64,000 nucleotides of DNA, taken from Adiantum capillus-veneris (lineage: Eukaryota > Streptophyta > Polypodiopsida > Polypodiales > Pteridaceae). Location of the stretch: positions 23,730,446-23,794,445 of the forward strand of contig CM043969.1 in NCBI GenBank assembly GCA_014529385.2, written 5' to 3'. Below the pieces are notes generated by a model that saw only the letters and a program-made list of their open reading frames with translations, ran no database searches and was not told where the DNA came from. This document shows positions 54,323 to 64,000 of this stretch, one piece after another. The position numbers and the translations under genes were made by a program. Every line of letters starts with the position of its first letter. Within the stretch, counting starts at the first letter, position 1.

Positions 54323-55620
54323 GCCCATGCCCTTTGCCCTTCTTTGTCCGGCCACTTGGTTTCGGCCCACTTGGCCTTGCCCTTATCTTTACCCCGCCTC
54401 CTGCTCACTGCCCTCCACTGCCTTGGTTTTCCCGGCCTCAACTGGCCCTCTATGCTTTGCCTCCGCGGGACTGCTCTCTTCCTTGAGGGGGGGAGGCAAT
54501 AGCGACGTCGCTATTGCCCCCTCCCTTCTCCTTTAAAATAAGGGCGCCCCATGGGCCGCGGGAACTGCCCCTTCCATGTCATCTACTCCAACTCACACGC
54601 GAGCGGGCCGCTCCTCGCGCCGCCTCACCGGCCAAAACCGCTGCGGGTACGCCCCTGCAGCGCCGCTGCGCATCCGCCATAGCTCCACGAACTGCAAGCT
54701 CCACACACCACTCTTCGATGCTAATGAGGCCTTAGGGCGCAGTATATATACCCCAGACTCAGAGCTTCCCTCAGTGCATGTGGGGCTAACCCCATGCCAC
54801 GTGGTAGCACCAGAACATTCCAGCCTTTTAAGGCCTTGGCAAAAGCAAAAAAACCTTTTAAACAAAAGCCTACTTCCCCTAGCTTGCAGAACCTGTCAAA
54901 CACCACCTAGTGGTCCAACTTCCAAGCAATCAAGGCTCACTGAGATTTCATATTTCCGGCTACAAGCCGCATAGTCCTCATCTCATCCCTAGGCTAGGAA
55001 GACCTCGAACCAAGGTAGGACTCCATCCAACGTGCAGTCACTTCCTACTAGCATCATACGATACATACTGCATACTAAACACCTGGCAAGCTCATGAAAA
55101 CACCAGATGGTGCATTTCCCAATGCGGTCAAGTGGGCTCAGACCCAGCCCCCGAAAAATCTTCTAATGGCCATATCTTGCTATTCAAAGTTCCGATTCGC
55201 AATCCGAGAAGACAGGAATGCTCCACAACTCGAGCACTATACACATATACACTGACATCAGCCCGGGCCACCTGTCCCCAGCTGCCCTATCCGTCGGGGA
55301 TTTGCTACACACTCTTTCTTTAAACTGCAATATCTTGAGCACCGGGGCTCCGTTTGACAAGCCGTCTGGACCGGCTTCTAGAGCACGCTCAACTCTACAT
55401 TCTAGAGCTTTGACTTGGCATTTTGGACATTTTTACCTGCCATCCCATCTGGACTACTACGCTGCACTTTTGGCCTAAAAAACCGCATCAGGAATACTTT
55501 CCCTCTATTCTTTGGCTGCAGAGGGCCTTGGCACCTGCCCTAGCCTTCTACACTGCACTCGATTGCACCCTTTGCCTGGCATAGACCACCTCTTAGCTTC
55601 AACCAACTTTAGCTGCACCA
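54323..55620 (-). repeat. 5' LTR of the third gypsy element, outer part
   Basis: Continues the 3' LTR match from about 37112 to 38492. It has TATATATA (minus) at 54743-54750 and the palindrome at 54495-54518. About 65 bp present in the 3' LTR near 37815-37885 is missing. It ends ...GCTGCACCA at 55620, the element boundary. Confidence 0.9.
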
Positions 55621-56820
55621 ACGTGTGCAAGAACCCAAAATTTTTGACTGACTCAATCCCTAGAAACTTCAATGGAGCTCAACTTTAGATAAGGACAAAC
55701 ACATGCACATCAAATGAGTTTTCATAGTTAATCATCGGAATTACAATAGGCAAAGGGCATACCAGTATCTCTCTTAATCTTCTTGGCCCAAACATAAAGA
55801 CTATGCACTGCTGGAAAAAAATCTTCCTGGATACATGAACATTTACTTGGATTCTTTGTGTTAAATGAAAAGGAGTGAATTGAGGTCCATTTTGATCATC
55901 CATTAAAGCCAACCATGCAGCTCCCAAGAAACCACACCTGTCTTATCCTTTGATTTTGCCAAAATTTCAGCATCATAACAGCATAACAGCATAAATGGCT
56001 CAAAAGACCAAAAAACGAGCCATCACAACTTGGAAAATTTTTGGCAGAGTTTCCCCAGAAGTAGAGCAGTAAGGACCCAAAATATAGACTGTATATGTAT
56101 GCATAAACTACCAACAATAGAACCCAAGCATCAAGTAGGAAACACTAGTACATAGCCTATGGCGAGGTCACGTAAACGGTGCTCTAGCTACCTGTTCTAG
56201 CTACCTGTATCACCGAAAGGATCTCACATTTGAGAATCCCCCAGCTCAATAAAACCTCACGCTATCGACCCTCTCACGAAAGCTTATGTAATCCTCGTAT
56301 AGTCAAGTCTCAGAAATGACTATCTTCTAGACCAAGTCTCAGAAATGGCTAGGACTGCCAAATAAAACCAAGTATGGCTCCACAAAGGCGTACAATTTTA
56401 TATTCCACAAGTAACGTACAATACCAACAGATAATGCGCTCAAACAAACGCAAAATAATGCATACCCACAGCAACTGCAAGTGACTTTCACTTACCAGTA
56501 TATCACTCTACTCCAGCTACCTGTACCTGTGTGAATCACCTGTACATGTACATGTCCCTGTAACCTTTTTTTATTTGATGCACCATGCATGGGTATGTAC
56601 ATATGTGCAATCACTTCTTCCAAAAAACTCCTAACAACGGGACCAAGAATTAGAAAGAGACCATTGACTCTAAAAACACTACCCTCATACTTAGGAGACA
56701 ATGAAGATGAGTCCATAGTGTGTAAAACCACTCAGGTAAAAAGAGCGGAATAGACCCTAGAGGTAGAGAACATCCATTCAATCATGTCAACACCTATTCA
56801 ATGTCCTCTTACCTTGGGGG
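55621..56820 (-). other. Leader remnant of the second gypsy family, then unassigned sequence
   Basis: From 55621 to about 55890 the order of motifs resembles the array leader (CATCAAATGA, then a leader block with CAAACATAAAGACTATGCACTGCTGGAAAAAAAT, then TGAAAAGGAGTGAA), so it is probably the leader of the gag at 35161-36162. Beyond about 55900 I see no gene; there are short local repeats such as CTAGCTACCTGT near 56193 and AAGTCTCAGAAATG near 56305 and 56332. An LTR may be hidden here but its ends are not visible. Confidence 0.5.
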
Positions 56821-56876
56821 AACTGTTAAAAATCAGACCATAGTTATGGAATGATATATAGAAAACTCTAGAGAAG

Positions 56877-57530
56877 GTGGGGATAACAGGGCTAATTGCA
56901 AAAAAATTGGAGAAATTGAAACATGAAATGGATAACAAGGAGATTAGATCCGTCCCCTATGAACAAGTCGGAGAATACTACGAGGGGGAACAAGGAAACA
57001 CAACCCTTCTTGTGAGATATAATGATGTAGAAACCATGGCAATACTACAAAGTGGGGCTGGCATAGCCATAGCCACATAAGCAGTATGAGAATCATGGGA
57101 AAACCAGCCACTAGACAAACTCAAATGAAATTACAATTGGCAGATGTCCACATAGAAAACCCCTAGGACTGCTTGAAAAAGTGATAGTAGCTAGTTCCTG
57201 TGGAATTGATTATCAACATACTTTTGCGATAGTAGACTTTGGAAAGAAATTTAACTATGAAATCATCTTGGGAAGGCCATTCATGCGCAAGTACAGCTCA
57301 TTCAAGATTGGGAAAAAAATTACATGTACTTGAAGCAAGTGGGATCAATCACAAGGGTTAATATTAAAGATCACACTTATAGAGATGTAATGAAAACACC
57401 CATTCAAAAATTTGGCTCAGTCTCTTCAGATGAATCAAAGCTTCTGTCTTGGTTAAACAAAGACACACCTATTTGGATGTGTGGGGCTTCAAAAAGCGAG
57501 AGTTTAAAACAAGAAGAGTGTACCTAAGAA
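56877..57530 (+). pseudogene. Gypsy protease fragment
   Basis: A first open piece ends TMAILQSGAGIAIAT, matching the usual active site with DSGAGI, Gln replacing the catalytic Asp. After frameshifts, GLLEKVIV, SCGIDYQHTFAIVDF and NYEIILGRPFMR follow (about 57150-57290), the C-terminal half of a gypsy protease, then a linker to about 57530. Orientation is plus, unlike the other gypsy remnants around it. No RT is recognised after it. Confidence 0.7.
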
Positions 57531-57889
57531 AGGGATTGCACAGATAAAGCATATGTACCTGAACACTTTTCGAAGCATTTTTTTGAGCCATTTGAGAGGA
57601 CTCAAATCTTGGCAACCATGTATGTATATGTGAATATGTCTATGCCTACTCAATTTTTCAATGACGATGGTTATGACATAATTCCCATACAAATGATGTC
57701 AACCATTCACGTTGAAGATGAAGTTCAGGAACCAATGTAATGGAAATGGCCTATGAACTTTGAGAGTAGCGGAATTAGAAAATTAGGTGAAGCACGTTTG
57801 TGAGATTACTTTGTGAGCATAGCGGGTGAACTTAATTGATGGCAACAACATAAGAACGGTACTTAGTTAACTTGGCATGAACAATACTT

Positions 57890-58210
57890 TTGCAAGAGAG
57901 ATGGAGTTTAGAGAACATCACAATAGTTGAGGACCGGATTCATACGGAGCCGGTCCCCCCTCCAATAGGCATTTGTATTATAGTTTCTCCCATCAAGAGA
58001 GACTTGGTACAATACAATCTTTGTGTTCCTTGTGACTTAGGTGATGCAATGAAGATGGAAAGCTTCATGCATCACATAAACTTTGTAGAAAGAATTAACT
58101 ATCTCAAGCCTCAGTCCCAAGGCCTCAAACACCTTCGAAGGTGGAGAGAGCTAGCAGGGAATGACGATAGGGAAGAGGAAGAAGAAACATTCCATAGGAG
58201 AAAGAAATAG
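57890..58210 (+). CDS. Unrecognised 106-residue ORF
   Basis: Open frame with a PPPIGICIIVSP stretch and an acidic-basic tail (EEEEETFHRRKK). It lies just after the protease fragment and could be more of the same decayed element. I recognise no domain and it may not be a gene. Confidence 0.2.
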   Translation: MQERWSLENITIVEDRIHTEPVPPPIGICIIVSPIKRDLVQYNLCVPCDLGDAMKMESFMHHINFVERINYLKPQSQGLKHLRRWRELAGNDDREEEEETFHRRKK

Positions 58211-58812
58211 TTCCTCACTTATCATCACTCTTCTTGCTAGCATACATAATAGCATAGTAATGAAGATGGAGAAGATGGCAAGCTTAAGCATTGAAGCATG
58301 GCTCTTGGTTGGATTTGCATTCCATAGCCAAGAGTAATGGTGTAGGCTCTCACTTCTCCCAATCTTGGAGAAGGAGGTGGAGTTCCTCAACTTTCACCAA
58401 GTAAGAATGAATCGACAAAATGAGTGTGTGTGTGTGTGTGGTGTATATCCCCCCAGCACCCCCCTTGCTTTCTTGGGGTGAGTTGTAGCTTTTACACATG
58501 TTTCAAGCTCATTGGTGGACCCCAATCCTCCCTAGCCAATCACATACAACATGCATTCAAGTATATGAGCAATCTTTGGACAAGTGTCCTCCTTACCCCT
58601 TAGAGAGAGAGAGCTTGAAAATATCTAGATATTTTTTGGGTGGAACTAGAAGCTCATTGGACCCCTCTTTAGCTCAACCAATAGCATTCAAGCACACCAT
58701 GTGGTTAAGCATAGGGAGAGTCTGACATGTGTTCCATGTGCCCTTTGAGAAAAGGGGTGCCCTTTGGGTGAGTGGAAGGTTAAGTCAAAGATTCCCCTAA
58801 CTTTGGGACTTT

Positions 58813-59117
58813 CATGCATAGGAAGCTTCTCAAGAACCTTCCTCATTAAGTTTGTAGAGTCTCTTTTTGACTCAATCACCTTACTCCCCATGCATAGGAA
58901 GCTTCTCAAGCACCTTCCTCGTTAATTTTGTAGGGTCTCTTTTTGACTCAAGCACCTTACCCCTCATGCAAGGGAAGCTTCTCAAGCACCTTCCTCATTA
59001 AGTTTGTAGGATCTCTTTTTGCCATCAAGCACCGTACCCCTCCTGCATGGGGAGCTTCTCAAGCACCTTCCTCATTAAGTTTGTAGGGTCTCTTTTTGAC
59101 TCAAGCACCTTAGTCAT
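58813..59117. repeat. 76-bp tandem repeat, four copies
   Basis: Units begin at 58813, 58889, 58965 and 59042 (spacings 76, 76, 77). Each has GCTTCTCAAGCACCTTCCTC, GTTTGTAGGGTCTC and TTTTTGACTCAAGCACCTTA. Divergence between units is moderate. No gene is seen around it. Confidence 0.9.
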
Positions 59118-59260
59118 CAAGCATGACAAGCACCTCAAGCTTAGGTTGGGTTCCCACCTCAAGCTCAACCCTAGCTTGCCTAAGGTCAAAGGACTTTTAA
59201 CACTAAATATTGGAGGTCTTTAATGAAGCTAACCCTAAGGTCTTTCAAGCTCCACTAGAT

Positions 59261-59460
59261 GCACGTTTCTCTTTGATAGATTACCTCCTTTTGGACCCGT
59301 ATTGAGATGAAACCATATCTCCTTTTGGTCCCCTACTAAGAAAGTTTAGAAGCACTTATTGCACATTGCTCTTTGGTAGACCATCTCCTTTTGGACCCCT
59401 ATTGAGATGCAACCATCTCTCCTTTTGGTCCCGTATTGAGATAGGTCTAGAAGCACATGT
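59261..59460. repeat. 100-bp tandem duplication
   Basis: Two copies, starting at 59261 and 59361 (GCACGTTTCTCTTTGATAGA and GCACATTGCTCTTTGGTAGA). Each contains two CTCCTTTTGG blocks. Further on, a GGTGTTTGGGAGACGT motif repeats near 59700 and 59790. From 59461 to 59930 no gene is seen. Confidence 0.8.
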
Positions 59461-59929
59461 CTCTATTCTAACTCTTGTTCCTATTTATTCGCCCACATTA
59501 AATGATCAGTTTAATATGAAAAAATAATTTGGTAAAGTTAAATATTTTATTTTATGACATTACCTCTCTCTTGAAATCATAGTCGTCCTCAACTATGAGG
59601 TAGAGAAGATAAAGCCTAGTCATTAGTCCATGTTACTTAGCGGGTAGAGGATCCCTTGTTACCCTTCAAGATCATTCCAAGATGGATGAATAATCCATTT
59701 GGTGTTTGGGAGACGTAGCTGCCGCAAGCATGTCTGCTCTTTAGTCCATATCATTCTTCCAAAGTAGAGTGACAAGTTCTACTTGGTGTTTGGGAGACGT
59801 CGTCACCACAAACATGATTCTAAGCATGCATACTATTTAAATTTGTGCACAATAAAAAGAGAACTAGTCTGATAAGACAAAAACATTTCTCATTTAAAAT
59901 GCATTTTCATATGCTTACTCTAGTGCAAC

Positions 59930-60070
59930 ATTGTAAGCATTGACAAGGTTCATATTATCCTTAAGCTAGGTTCTTTGCATCCATCTAGTATCTTTAAAAG
60001 AATAATTCTTAAACTTAATAAGATATCATCAACAGATAATCTCACCGTTTCTTAATAACTTGTCTTCATG
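59930..60070 (-). pseudogene. Chromodomain-like tail
   Basis: The minus strand reads LLRNGEII, two stops, then YLIKFKNYSFKDTRWMQ and LKDNMNLVNAYN. The pattern of aromatic Tyr, KFKNY and Trp matches the chromodomain after chromovirus integrases, which guides insertion toward marked chromatin. Short and broken. Confidence 0.6.
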
Positions 60071-60239
60071 TCATATGATGGACTCAGGTTGAAGTACTTC
60101 TTGATCTTCAATTTTTGGAGGGTCTGCAACTATTGTTTCTTTTGATGGCGCTCCTTTGTCGGGCTTACATACACTCCCATGGAAAACATAGTGCATGAGC
60201 CAATGGTTGGGCAACTTTAATTGATAAGCCATCTCATTG

Positions 60240-61050
60240 ATTAGCTTAAGAATTTAAAAAGGACCATAATATCTTTTTGCTAGTTTAGGATCATATTCTT
60301 GGTGGTCCATAGGACTCTTGCCTGCAGTATGCCTCAGATGAGCCTTGAGAAACTTTAGCAAGACCCAATCATTTTCCTTAAAGGCTAAGGCTCTTCTGTG
60401 CTTATTAGAAGCAACCCTTTTTGCCATTCCTATGAGATGGATATAACCCCTTTAATCTTTGGAAAATATTCTTGTAGGTCTCAGCTATATTCATCAGTAG
60501 CAGCGAAGTGAAGATCTTCCCATGTACTTTAAGTGGTAAGGGACTTTTGGATCTTCCTTCTTTAACCTCAAAAGGTAATTTCCCCATAGAAGTATGTACA
60601 ATATCATTGTACGCATACTCTATAAGAGGTAGGTACTTCTATCATTGAGAACATTGATCTACTTCCATGACATAAGCTTTTAGTATATCAAGGATCGTTA
60701 AATTAGTTATTTCACTTTGGTCATCCGTTTGTGGATGATAGGCCAAAAGAGAAATGTAATCTACTTCCTAGATTCTCAAAGAGACCCTTCTAGAAATTAT
60801 TGGTCATTCTAGGATCTTTGTCCGACACTATGGGTGTTGGAAATCCATGATGCTTGAAAATTTGAGATCTAAAGAGGGTTGCCATTTGATGTGCCTTAAT
60901 AGTCTTTTTGACAGGAATAGAGTGTGTTTTCTTGTTAAGCCTGTCAACAACTGAAAGAATCCAAGTTGCTTCCTTTGATCAAATTTCAACTTTTGGTATA
61001 CCACGCATTTTGGAACATACTCTTGTATGTTTACTTCTCATGGTAAACCA
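60240..61050 (-). pseudogene. Integrase remnant, chromovirus
   Basis: Readable across frames: VVDRLNKKTHSIPV near 60940, VSDKDPRMTNNF near 60820, a worn glutamate region near 60740, GKLPFEVKEG near 60570, and LAFKENDWVLLKF and DPKLAKRYYGPF near 60380-60250. The order is right for a gypsy integrase core and C-terminus. Confidence 0.7.
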
Positions 61051-61576
61051 ACAGAAATACATTTCTACTCCTTGAAGAGTAGATTATGGTTTTTCTCTTT
61101 GCCCTGCATAAGGAGAAGTATAGGATTCATACATGACTTTCTTATTGTATGGGTGAGTAACATATAGCCTATTGCCGTTTGGAAGATAACCATCCTTCAA
61201 GGTGAATGGTCATTTTTTCTTCCCTAATGCAAAGGCTGTAATTGAATACTTAAAGTCTTGGTCAGTAGCATACTCATCTATCATAAAAGATAGATCATTG
61301 TGATTTTGCTATAGACACCACATTTACCCTTGGTCGTTTTGGGAAAGTGCATCGACCACTTGATTGTGCTTGCCAACAATGTGAGCAATATGAATTTTAA
61401 ATTGAAAAAGAAATTTTCCTACCTCATTTTTTTGTCGGAGAGCTTGGTTTGCGTCATGAAGTTCTTGAGGCTTTGTGATTCATTCTTAGGATGAATGGAG
61501 TCCCCAAGAGATAGTGTTTCCACGTGTTTAGGGCATATAGAATAGCTACTACCTCTTTTTTGTATTTGCCCAATAC

Positions 61577-62440
61577 TCACTTATCGAAGTTGAGTCTTTG
61601 ACTCTCATATGCTATGGCATGCCCTTCTTGAAGAAAAATAGCTCCAAGGAAATTACCACAAGCATCATATTGGACCTCGAATGTCTTTGAGAGATCTAGT
61701 AGTGTGAGCACACGTTGAGAGATAAGATTCTCCTTAAGCTTCTTCTTGCACTTTTGTAGTCCATGAATACTTAAAATTCTTTTTTTCAAGTCATGTAATG
61801 GGATTTCTATTAGCGAGATTTTTTTTTTAATGAAGCATCTATAGTATGCATACATACCTATGAAGCTTTGTACCCTCCTCTAAATTCCTTGGATTAGGCC
61901 ATCCTTTTATTATCTCTAACTTTGTTGGATCCATATGGGTGCCATCTTTAGAGATAATGTGATGTAAATATTGAATCTCTTGTAGGAAAAATTCACTTTT
62001 CTTTTGATTAGTAAAAAGATTATTCTCTCTCATAACTTGAAAGATTACCTGGAGGTGTCGCTTGTGGTCCTCAAGAGAATTTGAATGGCTTAAAGACTTT
62101 TGTCCATCATGAGTTTGAATGCGTCTGGAGCATGTGTTAGGCCAAAATTTGTAACTTATCAAATAGATCTTCTACCCACATTACAAGAAATCTATTGTTG
62201 ATAGTGATTTTATTTAGTGCTCTATAGTCGACACACATGTAGATATGTGTCGTATTTATTTTGCACTGAAAGTAATGGTGAACAAAATGGAGAGGAGCTA
62301 GACCTCACCATCCCTTTTTCCACCAGTTCATGCACTTTCCTCTTGATCTCCTCTTGTTGAGCTTGTGAAACTCAATAAGGAGGCTTGTTAGGCGGTGAGC
62401 TTCCTGGTAGGAGCTCAATTGCACGGTCATCATCCCTCAT
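61577..62440 (-). pseudogene. RT and RNase H remnant, chromovirus
   Basis: The fingers region is readable near 62380-62220 (QEEIKRKVHELVEKGMV), then the thumb at 62100-61880 (DHKRHLQVIFQVMRENNLF, QEIQYLHHIISKDG, IIKGWPNPRNLEE), and an RNase H start (FEVQYDACGNFLGAIFLQEG). The palm with YxDD is not visible; it appears deleted near 62160. Confidence 0.78.
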
Positions 62441-62529
62441 TTTAGAGGCAGCTCACAAGGATGTCATCAATGAAAACATCTTGGAATCCATTTCTAAAAT
62501 TAGACAACTCTAATTCCTCTTGATTCCCT

Positions 62530-62973
62530 TTATTGCAGGGATATGGTGTTCCCCGACTCATGAGCATCTATGTACATGCTCTTTTCCCTAAAGGTGAAGT
62601 AGATTCTCCTTTTAGGGAACTTCATGTTGGAAGCCATGCGGTTAAACCATGGTGCCCCAACGATAACATTCTCATTTTTGAGAGGGGAGATGAAGAAATA
62701 CTTTTTGTCCACATAGTATTGGACATGAAGCCTTAATTTTCCAATCAAGCAAGTAACTGCGACGTCTAGTCCCTTGATAGCTCCATTGGCTTTTAATGTA
62801 TCTCCCATCTCATGGGCTTGTATGCCTAGCTTGGTAGTCAACTCCGTGGATATGAAGTTGTGAGTTGAACCAGGGTCAAACAAAATAAAGGCATCATGTT
62901 CTTGCATCTTCCCCCAAGCATAGGAAAGGAGAAATCCTTGGCAATGAGCATCCTCTTTTGGAGCTTCAAACAT
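62530..62973 (-). pseudogene. Aspartic protease, chromovirus
   Basis: The 147-residue frame with FILFDPGSTHNFIS (DPG in place of DSG or DTG) and VIVGAPWFNRM near the end, followed by KFPKRRIYFTFREK. It matures the polyprotein in the family. The upstream join to gag is frameshifted. Confidence 0.82.
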
Positions 62974-64000
62974 AGAGGCTCTAGGAATCTCATTGCTGGC
63001 AATTCAAGGACAATAACCATGGCCTTGCTCCCCATGCTTAAAACAAATTTGTGGTCCTTACGAAAAGCTTCTAGCTCTTTAGGAGAGAGTTTATATTTAC
63101 CTTTGTAAACTCCCTTCTCCTTGGACCGATTGTTGTTGTTTTTGGAATAGCCTTGGTGAGAATTTTGGGCATTGGTTTTCCTCTTGGCATCACTTTTGTC
63201 TTTATTTTCCATGGGCTTGACATTCCATTTAGCCCCTTGTTGGAAATTGATGCGCAAAGCAACCATGGTGTGGTGGATTACTTCGGTGATAGAACCAGGC
63301 CGTTGAGAGTTAACATACTCGGCCATCTCTTTGGGTAATCCCGTACAAAATTTTTGCTTTTGCTCGGCAAAGTCTATCTTTTGAAAGATAGTAGCCTTGA
63401 TATGTAAACCCCAAAACTTGTCCACATATTTGTGGATAGACTCATGAGAGAGACGCTTTAAACTTCACCATTTGGTAAGCACTTTTTCCTTTGCATCACT
63501 TGCAAGGAATTGCTTCATGATGGAAACTCGTAGAGTTTTCCATGTCTTTGGGGCTTCACCGTTGCCATGAGGGCTAGCCCACCATTGATGAGCCGATTTT
63601 TGAAAGAGCATAGATACATGGCATAGCTTGGAGGACTCTGTGAAGCCCTCGTCTCTAAAGGCCACATCAAATTGCTGGATGAAGGCCAATACTTTGTCGG
63701 TAGCACCAAAGGTGCCATCATAGGTGAGAAAAGAGATACTCTTTCCTCCCTCTTTGAACTTCTTGAGCTTCTGGGACCTTCGCCATGAAGAGTAAGATTT
63801 GAAATGTCCTCCCTCTTGTATTCTCTAGGAGAATAACTATTGCTTTCCTCGGAAGAGGAGGAAGGTGAAGAAGAAGGCGACCTCTTTCTTGTCCTTTTCT
63901 TCCTTTGTTTCCTCTCTTCCCTTTTGAAGTGATGAGGAGAAGGACTATGGGTTAACCATGTCCTCTTGGGACGAGTTGGTGATTGTTTAGTCCGCCGTCT
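62838..64000 (-). pseudogene. Gag, chromovirus (runs off the window)
   Basis: Pieces at 63465-63721 (FIQQFDVAFRDEGF, KSAHQWWASPHG) and 62838-63425 (FAEQKQKFCTGLPKEM, then a basic region) are in one frame apart from a TGA near 63463. A worn knuckle reads CFKHGEQGHGYC in another frame near 63040-63005, with one Cys replaced. The N-terminal charged part reaches the window edge. Confidence 0.8.

Larger units (their letters stand above)
36163..55620 (-). mobile_element. Third gypsy element (dual RNase H, RT-less), carrying two copia insertions
   Basis: LTRs at 36163-38492 and about 49548-55620 flank gag, protease, archaeal-type RNase H and integrase on the minus strand. The 5' LTR is split by a copia at 50503-54317 and the interior by another at 40623-47428. 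Candidate target duplication: ACGT at 36159-36162 and 55621-55624, four bases. No RT domain is found between the protease linker (47429) and the RNase H (40600). It shares the array family's primer-binding site sequence but has different Gag and LTRs. Confidence 0.85.
59930..64000 (-). mobile_element. Decayed chromovirus (gypsy with chromodomain)
   Basis: Minus-strand remnants in canonical order: gag (edge to 62838), protease (62530-62973), RT (about 61840-62440), RNase H (61577-61855), integrase (about 60240-61050) and a chromodomain-like tail (about 59930-60070). It is full of stops and shifts, so much older than the array. It runs off the right edge. Its 3' LTR is not recognised. Confidence 0.82.

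Noticed and set aside
55896-56117. A 73-residue hydrophobic ORF on the minus strand
   Set aside because: No similarity to any family I know, low complexity, and placed in what looks like leader or LTR sequence of an old gypsy element.

Overview
This window is plant nuclear DNA made almost entirely of nested LTR retrotransposons. I see no host gene, no tRNA or rRNA gene, and nothing bacterial. The land-plant call rests on three things: Ty3/gypsy polyproteins with a second, archaeal-type RNase H (the plant Tat lineage arrangement), Ty1/copia elements primed by initiator tRNA-Met, and stacked insertions with clean TG...CA ends and short target duplications. The species cannot be read from the sequence, but this density of nesting suggests a large, repeat-rich genome.

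Layout. (1) 1-35160, minus strand: a head-to-tail array of one Tat-type gypsy family. Three gag-pol interiors (copy 1, 59-15330; copy 2, 17995-23907; copy 3, 26589-32493) alternate with single shared LTRs of about 2.67 kb (1-58 partial, 15331-17994, 23908-26588, 32494-35160). Copy 1 carries two further insertions. One is a 7.9 kb plus-strand non-autonomous relative (804-8748) with almost the same LTRs, a diverged Gag and an orphan C-terminal region. The other is a 1.4 kb fold-back element (10877-12279) built around four 58-bp palindromes. (2) 35161-36162: the gag of a second gypsy family, interrupted by the array on one side and by the next element on the other; its leader resumes at 55621. 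(3) 36163-55620, minus strand: a third gypsy element, also dual-RNase-H but lacking its reverse transcriptase. It carries copia element 1 (40623-47428) in its RNase H region and copia element 2 (50503-54317) in its 5' LTR. Copia 2 is a head-to-head chimera of two related copia families, bounded by outward-facing U5 ends and a 5-bp target duplication. (4) 55621-64000: older remnants, comprising a gypsy leader, a plus-strand protease piece, two tandem repeat tracts, and a decayed minus-strand chromovirus that still shows gag, protease, RT, RNase H, integrase and a chromodomain-like tail.

How the parts relate. The autonomous array family and the non-autonomous 804-8748 element share LTRs, primer-binding site, a leader block just after that site, and a stem-loop just before the polypurine tract. 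This is what is expected if the small element is copied by the large one's machinery. Insertion order: second-family gag (oldest), then the third gypsy and the array independently, then the two copias, the non-autonomous element and the fold-back element inside them. Most reading frames are broken. In array copy 2 many breaks are single-base losses in short homopolymers, so part of the apparent decay may be sequencing error.
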